From NCBI GenBank assembly GCA_012839185.1, contig DUNU01000002.1:186001-250000 (forward strand): 64,000 nt of DNA, in the 5' to 3' direction. Every line of letters starts with the position of its first letter. Within the stretch, counting starts at the first letter, position 1. The notes under the pieces are model-generated. The model searched no databases. It saw only the letters and a list, made by a program, of their open reading frames with translations, and was not told the origin of the DNA. This document shows positions 8,840-18,032 of the stretch, piece by piece. The stretch comes from Clostridiales bacterium (GTDB lineage Bacteria > Bacillota > Clostridia > Oscillospirales > Acutalibacteraceae). A program made the position numbers and the translations under genes.

Positions 8840-9409
8840 ATGGCTTCACAAAAAACAATCGAAAATTTACTCTTACAAATCACAGACATTATCAATGACG
8901 GTCCGAAAGTTGCCTTCTCTTCTAACGTAAAGGTTGATCCGGAATCGGTAAATCAGGTTATTGAAGAAATCCGTGCCACATTACCGATGGAACTTGCTCA
9001 GGCAAAGGCAATCTGTACAGACAGAAAGAGAATTCTTGACACTGCAGCGGAAGAAAAAGAGTCTATCATTACTGCTGCAAAGACAGAAGCAAACCGTCTT
9101 GTATCCGTCGATGTAATCACCGTTGCCGCTCGTGAAGAAGCAGAGAGAATCCGCGAAGAATCCAATGCTGCTATTGCCAAGCAAGAGCAGGAAGCAGCGT
9201 CGTTAATCGAAACTCGTCTTGAAAACTGCAGAAAACAGTGCGACGATATGAAAAGACAGGTTTACGAGCTTATTATGAACAACCTTGCAGAAAGCGGTCA
9301 GATTGTTTCTACAACAATCAATGACTTAAATGCAGCTAATGCATCGCTTAACGGACGCAGAGAAGAACTTCGTAAGCTAATTGAAAGATTAAAGATTACA
9401 GAGGCTTAA
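8840..9409 (+). CDS. Uncharacterised coiled-coil protein
   Basis: 189 residues. The ATG at 8840 follows GGAAAGGA located inside the end of coaD; the coaD stop (8836-8838) lies between. The protein is acidic and Ala/Glu/Arg-rich with long heptad-like helices from ~45 to ~175 (for example EEAERIREESNAAIAKQEQE), and has no signal peptide or membrane segment. It resembles the DivIVA-like or V-ATPase stalk-like coiled-coil proteins that are often found next to coaD in Clostridia. No enzymatic motif is visible, so I assign no function. Confidence 0.7.
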   Translation: MASQKTIENLLLQITDIINDGPKVAFSSNVKVDPESVNQVIEEIRATLPMELAQAKAICTDRKRILDTAAEEKESIITAAKTEANRLVSVDVITVAAREEAERIREESNAAIAKQEQEAASLIETRLENCRKQCDDMKRQVYELIMNNLAESGQIVSTTINDLNAANASLNGRREELRKLIERLKITEA

Positions 9410-9412
9410 ACC

Positions 9413-11218
9413 TTGCAATTTGTTCCGTTCAATTCTCGCGACATCATGTGCAAAAATCCGTTTGGAGCAGTACAAGTCGGCGAGAAAATTCACTTTGTTG
9501 TTACGATGCCCCGAGATATGCATGTCCGAGGCATTCGTTTGATTTTTTCCGGCGACTGCAACGACATCGCTGAAATGTATTGGACAGGAACAAACGGAAC
9601 CCTGGAGTGGTGGGACTGTGATTACACGCCCCGCCATTCGGGTCTTTTTTTCTATCATTTTGAATATGTAACGCCTTGGGGAACAAGTCGTATCATGCTA
9701 AACTCTTCCGGCTGCGGTACATTTACCAATACCGGCGATAAATGGCAACTTACGGTCTATGATGCCGATTTTGCCGCAAGCAATTTTATAAAAGGCGGTA
9801 TTATCTATCAGATTTTCCCCGACAGATTCTGTAACTCGGGAAAAGAAAAAAAGAGTGTCCCGACAGACAGAATAATCCGCAGCGATTGGGGAAATACTCC
9901 CGAATGGCGTCCCGATATTCACGGCGAAATCAGGAACAATGACTATTTTTGCGGTGATTTAGACGGAATAACCGAAAAACTTGATTATTTAAGCAGCTTG
10001 GGAGTTACCGCAATATACTTAAACCCCATTTTTGAGGCACATTCAAACCACAGGTATGATACTGCAAATTACGAAAAAATTGATCCCCTTCTGGGAAATG
10101 AAGCTGATTTTGCCAATCTTTGCAATGAAGCTCATAAACGAAATATCCGTATCATCATTGACGGTGTTTTCAGTCATACCGGTGCTGACAGCATTTATTT
10201 TAACTTAAACAACAGATACGAAGGCGGAGCATATAATGATAAAAATTCCCCCTATCGCTCCTGGTATACCTTTTTCGACGACGGCAGTTACGAAAGCTGG
10301 TGGGGATTTGAAACCCTCCCCGAAGTCAACGAAACCGAGCCGTCTTATATTGAATATATAACCGAAGAAGACGGAATAATTGACAAATGGATGCAACTCG
10401 GAGCTGACGGCTTCCGTCTTGATGTTGCCGACGAACTTCCCGATAAATTTATTGATAAAATACGCATTGCGGTCAAAAGAAACAATCCCGATGCCTATTT
10501 ATTGGGAGAGGTCTGGGAAGATGCTTCCAACAAATTCAGCCAGAACCATTTTCGTCGTTATCTTCTGGGAAAACAGCTTGACAGTGTAATGAATTATCCC
10601 TTCCGTCAGGCGATAATTGATTTTGTCAAAACGGGCAGAGCTGAAGATTTTATGGAAAGCGTTGTAACGATATGCGAAAATTATCCGAAAGAAGCCTTGG
10701 ACACCTTGATGAATCATCTGGGGACGCACGACACTGCACGGATATTAACCGCCGTTTCCGACGTAAATCACGAATCGATGAGCCGTTACAGATTATCAAA
10801 CTTAGCGTTAACGTCTAACCAAATCAATACCGCAAAAAGACGGCTAAAAGCCGCAATAGGTCTGCAATATACCCTGCCCGGCGTTCCTTCAATTTACTAT
10901 GGCGACGAGGCGGGCTTGCAAGGCGGAAAAGATCCCTTTAACAGAGGCTGTTTCCCCTGGGACAATATCGACACCGACCTTTACGAATACTACAAGATAT
11001 ATGGTGAAATCCGTAAAAATCCTGTTTTTGAAACGGGTGAATTTATTCCTATCTCCGCCATGCTCGGTTGCGTCTGTTTTGCTCGAAAAAGCGAAACGGG
11101 AGAATATGCCGTCGTAATATCGAATATGAACAACCACGAAATCCATTACACTTTGCCAAATCGTTTTTCAGGACAAACTGTTCCCGTTGCAGCCTGTTCT
11201 ACGGTTGTAATACAATAA
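9413..11218 (+). CDS. Glycoside hydrolase family 13 alpha-glucan hydrolase (neopullulanase/cyclomaltodextrinase-like)
   Basis: 601 residues. The start is a TTG at 9413 with GAGG eight bases upstream; homology begins at once (NSRDIMCKNPFGAVQVG matches the start of the N-terminal beta domain of related enzymes), so a later ATG would cut a conserved part. Residues 1-~115 are a CBM34-like beta domain. The catalytic barrel follows with the four GH13 signatures: DGVFSHTG (region I), GFRLDVADE with the nucleophile Asp (II), LLGEVWED with the acid Glu (III) and NHLGTHDTAR (IV). There is no signal peptide, so it probably acts on imported maltodextrins in the cytoplasm. The next gene starts 13 bp downstream and is exported, so operon membership need not mean shared function. 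Confidence 0.85.
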   Translation: MQFVPFNSRDIMCKNPFGAVQVGEKIHFVVTMPRDMHVRGIRLIFSGDCNDIAEMYWTGTNGTLEWWDCDYTPRHSGLFFYHFEYVTPWGTSRIMLNSSGCGTFTNTGDKWQLTVYDADFAASNFIKGGIIYQIFPDRFCNSGKEKKSVPTDRIIRSDWGNTPEWRPDIHGEIRNNDYFCGDLDGITEKLDYLSSLGVTAIYLNPIFEAHSNHRYDTANYEKIDPLLGNEADFANLCNEAHKRNIRIIIDGVFSHTGADSIYFNLNNRYEGGAYNDKNSPYRSWYTFFDDGSYESWWGFETLPEVNETEPSYIEYITEEDGIIDKWMQLGADGFRLDVADELPDKFIDKIRIAVKRNNPDAYLLGEVWEDASNKFSQNHFRRYLLGKQLDSVMNYPFRQAIIDFVKTGRAEDFMESVVTICENYPKEALDTLMNHLGTHDTARILTAVSDVNHESMSRYRLSNLALTSNQINTAKRRLKAAIGLQYTLPGVPSIYYGDEAGLQGGKDPFNRGCFPWDNIDTDLYEYYKIYGEIRKNPVFETGEFIPISAMLGCVCFARKSETGEYAVVISNMNNHEIHYTLPNRFSGQTVPVAACSTVVIQ

Positions 11219-11231
11219 AAGGAGCAAATTT

Positions 11232-12905
11232 ATGAAAAAATTCGCAACTGTTATCCTTGTCCTTACTCTCATTTTTTCTGTAGCCTTAACTCCTGTACAT
11301 GCAGATGATTATTGGGAAGTCTTGCTCGGCGACTTAAACTATGACGGCTTTGTAAAGCCGACCGATGCAAGAATCTGTCTTCGCTATGCTCTGGCTCTTG
11401 ATATTCCGTCATCAAACGACCTGATTGTCGGCGATGTGACCAATGACGGACAACTTAAACCAACCGATGCGAGATATATTTTGCGTTATGCTTTGGGGCT
11501 TGACAATATGTTCCCCATCGGCACGTTAACTTGTTATTTAGACATTCCGGCCGATAATCCGAACTATCCCGAAAATCCTGACGATACAGTTAAAAATGAT
11601 TTGTTAAACGCTGCTCCCGATGACAATCTTGAAAAACTTGATGCAAAGGGAGTTTATGAACATGCACGGAAATATACCGTTGAGGTATATGCCGATTGCG
11701 GCTATTCCTATTCGACCGGCTCCGGTTTCTTTATATCAAAAGACGGCTTGCTTATTACAAATTATCATGTAATTGAAGGTGCACAAAACATAACCGTTTT
11801 CGACTACAACAACAATGTTTTCCCCTGTAACCGCATTTTAGGCTACTCTGCCGGATTAGATATTGCAATTTTGAAAGCGGAAACCGAAGTTGAAACCGAA
11901 TTTGCCCCTCTCTCTTTTGACTATGCAACCGCCGATACAATTTACACTTTGGGCAGCTCAAAGGGTCTGACAGATACGTTTTCAGACGGACTTATCTCAA
12001 ATACCGCACGCATTCTTGAAGATGTTCATCCGACACTTGAGTTTATCCAGATTACCGCACCAATTTCTATGGGCAACTCCGGCGGCCCTTTGATTGACTC
12101 TTACGGCAGAGTTATCGGCATAAATTCAATGACCTATAACGAGGCTCAGAATATTAATTTTGCAATCCCGCTTAAATATGTCGCCTATCTTGACATTTCA
12201 AACCCGATTACGGTTGAAGAATTTGCGGAAGAAAATAGCGGAAGCATTGATATTGATATACCCGACCTTGACGGAAATGCTGAATTTTATCAGTCCGAAA
12301 CTGATCTTTACATGATGCCCGGCTCAACGGCATTGATTATATGTGCTATATACACCTCCGACGAAGACTTCACTCTTATGGCAAAGGTTCGCGATCCCGA
12401 TGCTTCCGTACTTATCCAATGGAGTCAATGGCTCGGCGAATATATCATCCTCTTTGTTACTGCGTACGACTACGGCGAAACATATATTGATTTCTACCTT
12501 GAAGAATATCCCGATGATGTCTTTGGCTCTGTGTATGTCAATGTATCCGCTATGGGCAGCGAAACTTATATCGGCGAAATTAACATTCCCGATTTCGGTG
12601 CTCTTTTCGGAGTTATTCCTTACGAAATATATGCATCCGATGACTTTTCAGCAATTGATATCTGGTATGCTGCCGACTTCGTTGATGCCAGGGGATATGA
12701 CTTAGACTATGTTATCAATACATATTTCGATATGCTCTACAGCTATAACTTCAGCTATGTACAGACACTCTATCCTGATTCAGAAACCACTTTATATGAG
12801 TTTTTCTGTGCGGAAACCGGAGTTCGCCTATGGCTTTGCTACCTCGAAAATGAAGAAGGCTATGCTGATTTCGGAGTTCTTTATCAGTACGAAGGTGTAG
12901 GCTGA
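11232..12905 (+). CDS. Secreted dockerin-like / trypsin-like serine protease (HtrA-type) protein
   Basis: 557 residues with AAAGGAGC before the ATG. Signal peptide ~1-24 (cleavage near PVHA-DD). Residues ~32-95 hold two dockerin-type calcium-loop repeats, GDLNYDGFVKPTDAR and GDVTNDGQLKPTDAR, each followed by a LRYAL-x-LD helix. Residues ~130-330 are an S1C/HtrA-like chymotrypsin-fold protease with the triad His in ITNYHVIEGA, Asp in GLDIAILKA and Ser in MGNSGGPLI. The remaining ~220 residues are acidic and Tyr-rich beta-type sequence with no motif I recognise; no PDZ domain is visible. Dockerin modules usually sit at the C-terminus, so the N-terminal place is unusual. The target substrate is unknown. 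Confidence 0.8.
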   Translation: MKKFATVILVLTLIFSVALTPVHADDYWEVLLGDLNYDGFVKPTDARICLRYALALDIPSSNDLIVGDVTNDGQLKPTDARYILRYALGLDNMFPIGTLTCYLDIPADNPNYPENPDDTVKNDLLNAAPDDNLEKLDAKGVYEHARKYTVEVYADCGYSYSTGSGFFISKDGLLITNYHVIEGAQNITVFDYNNNVFPCNRILGYSAGLDIAILKAETEVETEFAPLSFDYATADTIYTLGSSKGLTDTFSDGLISNTARILEDVHPTLEFIQITAPISMGNSGGPLIDSYGRVIGINSMTYNEAQNINFAIPLKYVAYLDISNPITVEEFAEENSGSIDIDIPDLDGNAEFYQSETDLYMMPGSTALIICAIYTSDEDFTLMAKVRDPDASVLIQWSQWLGEYIILFVTAYDYGETYIDFYLEEYPDDVFGSVYVNVSAMGSETYIGEINIPDFGALFGVIPYEIYASDDFSAIDIWYAADFVDARGYDLDYVINTYFDMLYSYNFSYVQTLYPDSETTLYEFFCAETGVRLWLCYLENEEGYADFGVLYQYEGVG

Positions 12906-12938
12906 TTATGAAAATTTTGTGAATTTTCGTTTTCCCTA

Positions 12939-12967
12939 TTGAAATTTGCAAAAATGTGTGTTATACT
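12939..12967 (+). promoter_or_regulatory. Sigma-A type promoter for the small dockerin-like gene
   Basis: TTGAAA (12939-12944), 17-bp spacer, TATACT (12962-12967). A TGGAGG ribosome site follows and the ATG is at 13004. Confidence 0.7.
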
Positions 12968-13003
12968 TATTGCATATAATACAACATTCTGGAGGTTGTT
13001 TTA

Positions 13004-13465
13004 ATGAAAAAGTTTAATATAGTAACTGCTGTTGTTATTGTTATCTCCCTTTTAGCCTCTTTAGGTGCTACTTTTGTTCTCGCCGCCAACCCCGCTTTTG
13101 CTCGTGGTGACGTAAACCGTGATGGCAAAATCAAACCTACTGATGCTCGTCTGGCTCTTCAGGCTGCACTAGGATTGGTGGAAATCGACGAAGAACAATT
13201 CCTTATTGCCGATATGAACGGCGATGGAAAAGTCAAAACCACTGACGCTGTTACTATACTCAGAATAGCCCTCGGCATGATTGATGCCGAAGAGTATACA
13301 TGGCCGGCTGAAGAAGAACCCACAGAAGCTCCGACTGAGCCTCCGACCGAACCGCCCACAGAACCAGCTACCGATGCTCCGACAGAAGCTCCCACGGAAG
13401 CTCCTTCAAAAGTGAACTATGGTCCCGAAGGCAAAGTTCCGACCATTGACGTTAACGAGTTTTAA
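13004..13465 (+). CDS. Small secreted dockerin-like protein with Pro-Thr-Glu linker
   Basis: 153 residues. Signal peptide/transmembrane segment ~1-28 (ending LAANPAFA). Residues ~34-95 are a dockerin-type pair: GDVNRDGKIKPTDAR with LALQAALGL, and ADMNGDGKVKTTDAV with ILRIALGM. Then comes a low-complexity stretch (~103-135) of PTEAP/PTEPP/TDAP units and a short tail ending IDVNEF. No other domain is present, so the protein is basically a calcium-loop pair on a stiff linker. It may be a peptide scaffold or adaptor; the function is not known. The gene has its own promoter and GGAGGTTG ribosome site and lies between two other exported-protein genes. Confidence 0.8.
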   Translation: MKKFNIVTAVVIVISLLASLGATFVLAANPAFARGDVNRDGKIKPTDARLALQAALGLVEIDEEQFLIADMNGDGKVKTTDAVTILRIALGMIDAEEYTWPAEEEPTEAPTEPPTEPPTEPATDAPTEAPTEAPSKVNYGPEGKVPTIDVNEF

Positions 13466-13485
13466 TCTCTCTGACAGATAAGGAC

Positions 13486-13506
13486 AGCCTCGCATTTTGC
13501 GGGGCT
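13486..13506 (+). terminator. Stem-loop between dockerin-like gene and lipoprotein gene
   Basis: AGCCTCGC / GCGGGGCT (one G-T pair) with a 5-nt ATTTT loop, 15 bp before the next ATG. No U-tract follows, so it may be an mRNA-processing or attenuating stem rather than a full terminator. Confidence 0.35.
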
Positions 13507-13520
13507 GAAAGTGATTTAAG

Positions 13521-14510
13521 ATGAAAAACAAAACATTAACCGTGCTTTGTGCATTTATAATTATATTTGCCATGATATTTGTATTCAGCTCTTGCAAAAA
13601 ACTGGAAAACAACGAAGATCCCTCAACCGGCATGTCGGAAGAAAAAACTACTGCAAATACTCTTTCTTCAGAATTTATTGACGACACAACCGAGAATACT
13701 ACTGAGCAAACAAATGCAAGCGAATCTGCAACAGAAAACCAGAGCGAAACAATAAGCGGAAAAACCGAAACTCAGCCTGCAACCGCAACCGGCACCACCG
13801 CAGCCGCGACAAGCTCTGTCCAGCAAACTTCAAAACCCGCCGAAAATACCACCGCAAAAAATAAGATTGACTATTCACTTGAACCAGTTACCCCCACCGT
13901 TAATCTTGACAGTATTGACCGTAAGATTATTACCGACTACTACGTAAACGGAACTTTTCTTACAAACGGAGCAAATCCCGTTAACATTGAAGCCGCCTCT
14001 GACGGCAAAACTATTTTCATGCACTCAAATATTAACGGAGTTGATACCGGATTTATCCTTCCACACAAGATTACCGGTTCGTTATATATTATTAACTATG
14101 AGAAGAAGCAATATCTTTCCATGTCGTCATCTTTGATGAGTATCGCGGGGATGAAAACCGAAGATCTTATTGATGATGATACTTTCGATTCGTTCACTGT
14201 ATATGAATTCAATTCATTCGGAAACACAAAACCGCAACTCGTGAATGTCGGCAACGAACAATGTCTTAAATACGGCTATATTGACGGAGATTCTTATGCC
14301 TACTTCTTCTTCCGTTCCGGCGAGAAAATTCCGTGCAGAATGGAAATAATACCAAAATCGGACAGCGGCGATTCCCTTACCATCAAGTTTAATTCGGTTA
14401 TCACATCATCCGACGGCTACTTAACTCCCCCCGCTGATTTTCAGGAAATAAAATTCTCCCTTGCCGATATGGATGCCGCAATGGCATTTATGGAAGATAT
14501 GGGAATGTAA
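13521..14510 (+). CDS. Putative lipoprotein of unknown function
   Basis: 329 residues. The N-terminus MKNKTLTV... has a hydrophobic core and ends in FSSC, a lipobox-like site (~27), so the protein is probably lipid-anchored on the outer face of the membrane. A Ser/Thr/Glu/Ala-rich linker (~30-118) lifts a folded domain (~125-329) away from the cell. That domain alternates short beta-like segments (for example TDYYVNGTFLTNG, HKITGSLYIINYEKKQYLS) and has no motif I can name. It lacks the dockerin-like modules found in the two genes upstream, although the gene order suggests a shared exported cluster. Confidence 0.7.
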   Translation: MKNKTLTVLCAFIIIFAMIFVFSSCKKLENNEDPSTGMSEEKTTANTLSSEFIDDTTENTTEQTNASESATENQSETISGKTETQPATATGTTAAATSSVQQTSKPAENTTAKNKIDYSLEPVTPTVNLDSIDRKIITDYYVNGTFLTNGANPVNIEAASDGKTIFMHSNINGVDTGFILPHKITGSLYIINYEKKQYLSMSSSLMSIAGMKTEDLIDDDTFDSFTVYEFNSFGNTKPQLVNVGNEQCLKYGYIDGDSYAYFFFRSGEKIPCRMEIIPKSDSGDSLTIKFNSVITSSDGYLTPPADFQEIKFSLADMDAAMAFMEDMGM

Positions 14511-14630
14511 TCTTTATTAAATTGTTCTACGCATAAACCATTAAGTTGTGATGATTGTAGAAATTATTATTAACTCTTATTTGCGAGATAAGGGAAATTA
14601 TAAAAATTGAGGAAATGGAGGTCATAAACG

Positions 14631-15749
14631 ATGGGAACAGTAGTTATGTCCAGTCAACAATTAAGCTTCTTTAATGAAATAAATAAAGAAGATTACCAAC
14701 TAAATGAATTTACGGATGTTAAGAATGTAGTTCCCAAGAAAAGTTTTACTTCCTTAGAATTATTTGCCGGAGCCGGAGGAATGGCTCTCGGAATGGAGAA
14801 TGCGGGATTTGAAAATCTTGCAAATGTAGAAATTGATAAGGATGCTTGTGATACCCTCAGAAATAACCGACCTGATTGGTTAGTAATAGAAGATGACATT
14901 AACGTTGTTGCCCAAAAGGGAATGAAAAATTATATTGATTACGATCATGAAATTGATTTAATTTGTGGCGGTATACCTTGTCAAGCATTTAGTTATGCAG
15001 GAAAAGGCAAAGGGTTTGCTGACACTCGCGGGACTTTATTTCATCCCATGTCGCAAATTATCAACGAATTAAAACCGAAAACATTCATATTGGAAAATGT
15101 CAGAGGGCTTACAACCCACGATCGCGGAAGAACCTTGGAAACCATGATTGAAGTATTTGAAGATTTAGGATATGAAATCGTTTGGAATATCTTAAATGCA
15201 TGGGATTATGACACGGCACAAAAAAGAGAACGAATGTTCATGGTAGGCATACGAGATGATTTAATAAGAAAGCAACAATATACATATTGTTACCCTGAAG
15301 CCCAAGAATACAAACCTGTATTGAGGGATATTCTGCAAAATGTCCCTGATAGTGAAGGAAGAGAATACAGCAAAAAAAAATATAATGTTATGAAATTAGT
15401 TCCTCCCGGAGGTTGCTGGGTAGATTTACCGGAAAATGTTGCAAAAGAATATATGAAAGGATCATACCATTTAGGTGGTGGTAAGCGTGGTATGGCTCGC
15501 AGAATGAGTTGGGATGAGCCTTCATTGACTCTGACAACTGCTCCCGATATGAAACAGACAGAAAGATGCCATCCGGAAGAAACAAGACCTTTTACTATAA
15601 GAGAATATGCAAAAATTCAATCTTTCCCGGACGATTGGATATTTTCAGGAGGAATTACGTCTCAATATAAACAAATTGGAAACGCAGTACCGGTTACTTT
15701 GGCAAAATATATGGGATTAAGCATGATAAGGTACTTAAATCAATTTTAA
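14631..15749 (+). CDS. DNA (cytosine-5)-methyltransferase of a type II R-M system
   Basis: 372 residues; a GGAGGT site lies 8 bases before the ATG at 14631. It transfers methyl from SAM to cytosine C5. Ordered motifs: I LELFAGAGGMALG (~43-55), IV GGIPCQAFSYAGKG with the catalytic Cys (~114-127), VI ENVRG (~153-157), VIII QKRERMFMVGIR (~195-206) and X IGNAVPVTLAKYM near the C-terminus. The target-recognition region between VIII and IX is short, consistent with a monospecific enzyme. It is followed 12 bp later by an Eco47II-type endonuclease gene, so the methylated site is probably GGNCC (inference from the partner family). Lower GC and more AAA/ATA codons than the flanking genes suggest horizontal gain. 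Confidence 0.88.
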   Translation: MGTVVMSSQQLSFFNEINKEDYQLNEFTDVKNVVPKKSFTSLELFAGAGGMALGMENAGFENLANVEIDKDACDTLRNNRPDWLVIEDDINVVAQKGMKNYIDYDHEIDLICGGIPCQAFSYAGKGKGFADTRGTLFHPMSQIINELKPKTFILENVRGLTTHDRGRTLETMIEVFEDLGYEIVWNILNAWDYDTAQKRERMFMVGIRDDLIRKQQYTYCYPEAQEYKPVLRDILQNVPDSEGREYSKKKYNVMKLVPPGGCWVDLPENVAKEYMKGSYHLGGGKRGMARRMSWDEPSLTLTTAPDMKQTERCHPEETRPFTIREYAKIQSFPDDWIFSGGITSQYKQIGNAVPVTLAKYMGLSMIRYLNQF

Positions 15750-15761
15750 AGGTGTGTCGGA

Positions 15762-16529
15762 ATGGGATATAATTTAAGATTTATTAAGCAAGAGGATTTT
15801 GAAAAACATGTTGAAAATACTCTAAATCAGTATAGAGATACGCTAAAATCCATGAATTTGAAAGAGTTTAACAAAAACATAATAGACCCTATAAAATTGC
15901 TGTTTGACAAAAATGTCATGCAGGAAAGTTTTGAAAAACTAATTAACATGGAAATATACAGGCAACGAGACAAAACAAATACAAATGCTATCGGATATTT
16001 TCATCAGAATATGTTCAAATATATAAAAAATTGTGAAGTTCCAAATTCAGGGTGGGATATAATTTATAAGTCGCCGAATACAAATAATATTTATTATGTT
16101 GAAATGAAAAATAAACATAATACAATGAATAGTTCTTCAGCAAGCAAAACCTTTATGAGAATGCAAAATCATCTTCTAAATTCTGAAGATAGAGAAAACA
16201 GTATCTGTGCATTAGTGGAAGTAATTGCAAAACAGTCGCAAAACATACCTTGGGTAGTTACACTTGATAAAGAAAAACAACAATCAAACGAAAGACTAAG
16301 AAGAATTTCAATCGATAAGTTCTATGAAATCGTAACCGGCGAGAAATATGCTTTTAGAGATATGTGCTTACAATTGCCTAAAACAATTGAAAAAATTATT
16401 GAAGCAAATGAGTCTTTACAAATTGAGAATGATACTGTCCTTAAAGAACTAAATAATTTGGGGAAAGATAAATCTATAGCCTTATATAAATTGGCATTTG
16501 AAACATACGAAGGTTTTAACTTTTTGTAA
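15762..16529 (+). CDS. Type II restriction endonuclease, Eco47II/Sau96I family
   Basis: 255 residues, close to the family length. Family-typical stretches are YNLRFIKQEDFEKHVENTL at the start, then FNKNIIDPIKLLFDKNVMQ, IGYFHQNMFKYI and YVEMKNKHNTMNSSSASKT. The last contains a PD-(D/E)XK-like E-x-K pair in VEMKNKHN, preceded by the acidic residue in GWDIIY. Known members cut GGNCC, so this pair probably protects and cuts that site; this is inference from family, not seen in the sequence. The gene sits directly behind the cytosine methyltransferase gene and before a bidirectional terminator. Confidence 0.85.
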   Translation: MGYNLRFIKQEDFEKHVENTLNQYRDTLKSMNLKEFNKNIIDPIKLLFDKNVMQESFEKLINMEIYRQRDKTNTNAIGYFHQNMFKYIKNCEVPNSGWDIIYKSPNTNNIYYVEMKNKHNTMNSSSASKTFMRMQNHLLNSEDRENSICALVEVIAKQSQNIPWVVTLDKEKQQSNERLRRISIDKFYEIVTGEKYAFRDMCLQLPKTIEKIIEANESLQIENDTVLKELNNLGKDKSIALYKLAFETYEGFNFL

Positions 16530-16534
16530 ATATA

Positions 16535-16573
16535 AAAATATCCGCTCAGTCTTTTGACCGGGCGGATATTTTT
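16535..16573. terminator. Bidirectional intrinsic terminator between R-M genes and proS
   Basis: AAAATATCCGC pairs with GCGGATATTTTT around an inner GTC/GAC stem, with A-rich left and T-rich right flanks. It can stop the R-M operon (plus) and proS (minus). Confidence 0.85.
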
Positions 16574-16583
16574 GTGCTGTTTT

Positions 16584-18020
16584 TTAGTATGCGACACCCC
16601 AATAGAGCATCTTGTCTGCTTTTTTGCCGCAACAAACACAGGTATCGCTAAGTTTTTCCTGATCAAACGGAATACAACGGGAACCGACGCCAGTGAGCTC
16701 TTTAACCTTGTCTTCACAAGCTTCATCACCGCACCACATTGCTTTAATGAAGCCGTCTCCGTTCTTTTCAATGCAAGCCTTAATCTCGTCGATTGAAGTG
16801 CATGCGTGAGTGTGTTGTTCCATATTTTCAAGAGCCTTGTTATAGATTGATTTAGCAAGATCTTCAAGAAGCTCTGCAACTTTTGTTTCAAGTTCATCAA
16901 GGGATACAAAATATTTTTCGCGGGTATCTCGGCGAACCAAGACACATTGATTTTTCTCAATATCCTTAGGGCCGATTTCAAGACGAAGCGGAACACCTTT
17001 CATCTCATATTCGGCAAACTTCCAGCCGGGCTGTTTGTCGCTTAAATCAATTTTTGTCCTGAATTTCTTTTCAAGACGTTCCTTAATCTCGGTTGCCTTC
17101 TCAACAACGCCTTCCTTGTGGGAAGCAATGGGAATAATAATAACCTGAATCGGAGCAACTTTCGGAGGCAGAACAAGACCGTTATTATCACCGTGCGACA
17201 TAATAATCGCACCGATAAGACGGGTTGTCGTTCCCCACGAAGTCTGGAAAGGATATGTCAATTTATTGTCTTTGTCGGTAAATTTTATATCAAATGCTCG
17301 TGCAAAACCGTCTCCGAAATAGTGGGAAGTGCCTGCCTGAAGTGCTTTTCCGTCATGCATAAGAGCCTCTATGCAATAAGTAGACTCTGCTCCTGCGAAC
17401 TTGTCGCTCTCGGTCTTTTTACCCTTAACTACGGGCATATTGAGAACATTTTGACAAAATTCGGCATAGACATTTAACTGCTGTTCGGTTTCTTCAATGG
17501 CTTCCTCAGGGGTTGCGTGAATGGTATGACCTTCCTGCCACAAAAATTCGCGGGTACGCAGGAAAGGACGGGTTGTCTTTTCCCAACGAACTACGCTGCA
17601 CCACTGGTTATATAGTTTTGGCAAATCTCTCCAAGACTGAACAATATTTTTATAATGTTCACAGAAAAGAGTTTCTGAGGTCGGTCTGACACAAAGACGC
17701 TCTGTAAGAGGTTCACTGCCGCCATGAGTAACCCAAGCGACTTCGGGAGCAAAACCTTCAACGTGATCCTTCTCTTTTTCCAGAAGCGATTCGGGAATAA
17801 ACATCGGCATATAGACGTTTTCATGACCATAAGCCTTGAAACGAGCATCCATTTCTTTCTGCATAAGCTCCCAAATTGCATAACCATAAGGACGAATTAC
17901 CATACAGCCCTTAACGCCCGAATAGTCAACAAGGTCAGCTTTTAAGACGACGTCAGTATACCACTGAGCGAAATCGTCCTCCATATTTGTAATTTCCTGA
18001 ACTAATTTTTCTTTTGCCAT
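16584..18020 (-). CDS. proS: Prolyl-tRNA synthetase (archaeal/eukaryotic-like type)
   Basis: 478 residues. It charges tRNA-Pro. The class II motifs are visible: motif 1 region [18 protein letters not shown], motif 2 [16 protein letters not shown] (~140-155) and the [15 protein letters not shown] / [11 protein letters not shown] motif 3 region. It lacks the ~180-residue editing insertion of the classic bacterial ProRS and has the C-terminal cysteine cluster ([18 protein letters not shown]) and a terminal Tyr, as in the archaeal-like ProS found in many Clostridia. It is downstream of the HAD gene (12-bp gap) and acpP, so all three may share one transcript, ended by the bidirectional terminator. 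Confidence 0.93.
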   Translation of the reverse strand: MAKEKLVQEITNMEDDFAQWYTDVVLKADLVDYSGVKGCMVIRPYGYAIWELMQKEMDARFKAYGHENVYMPMFIPESLLEKEKDHVEGFAPEVAWVTHGGSEPLTERLCVRPTSETLFCEHYKNIVQSWRDLPKLYNQWCSVVRWEKTTRPFLRTREFLWQEGHTIHATPEEAIEETEQQLNVYAEFCQNVLNMPVVKGKKTESDKFAGAESTYCIEALMHDGKALQAGTSHYFGDGFARAFDIKFTDKDNKLTYPFQTSWGTTTRLIGAIIMSHGDNNGLVLPPKVAPIQVIIIPIASHKEGVVEKATEIKERLEKKFRTKIDLSDKQPGWKFAEYEMKGVPLRLEIGPKDIEKNQCVLVRRDTREKYFVSLDELETKVAELLEDLAKSIYNKALENMEQHTHACTSIDEIKACIEKNGDGFIKAMWCGDEACEDKVKELTGVGSRCIPFDQEKLSDTCVCCGKKADKMLYWGVAY

Positions 18021-18032
18021 AATAATTACCTA

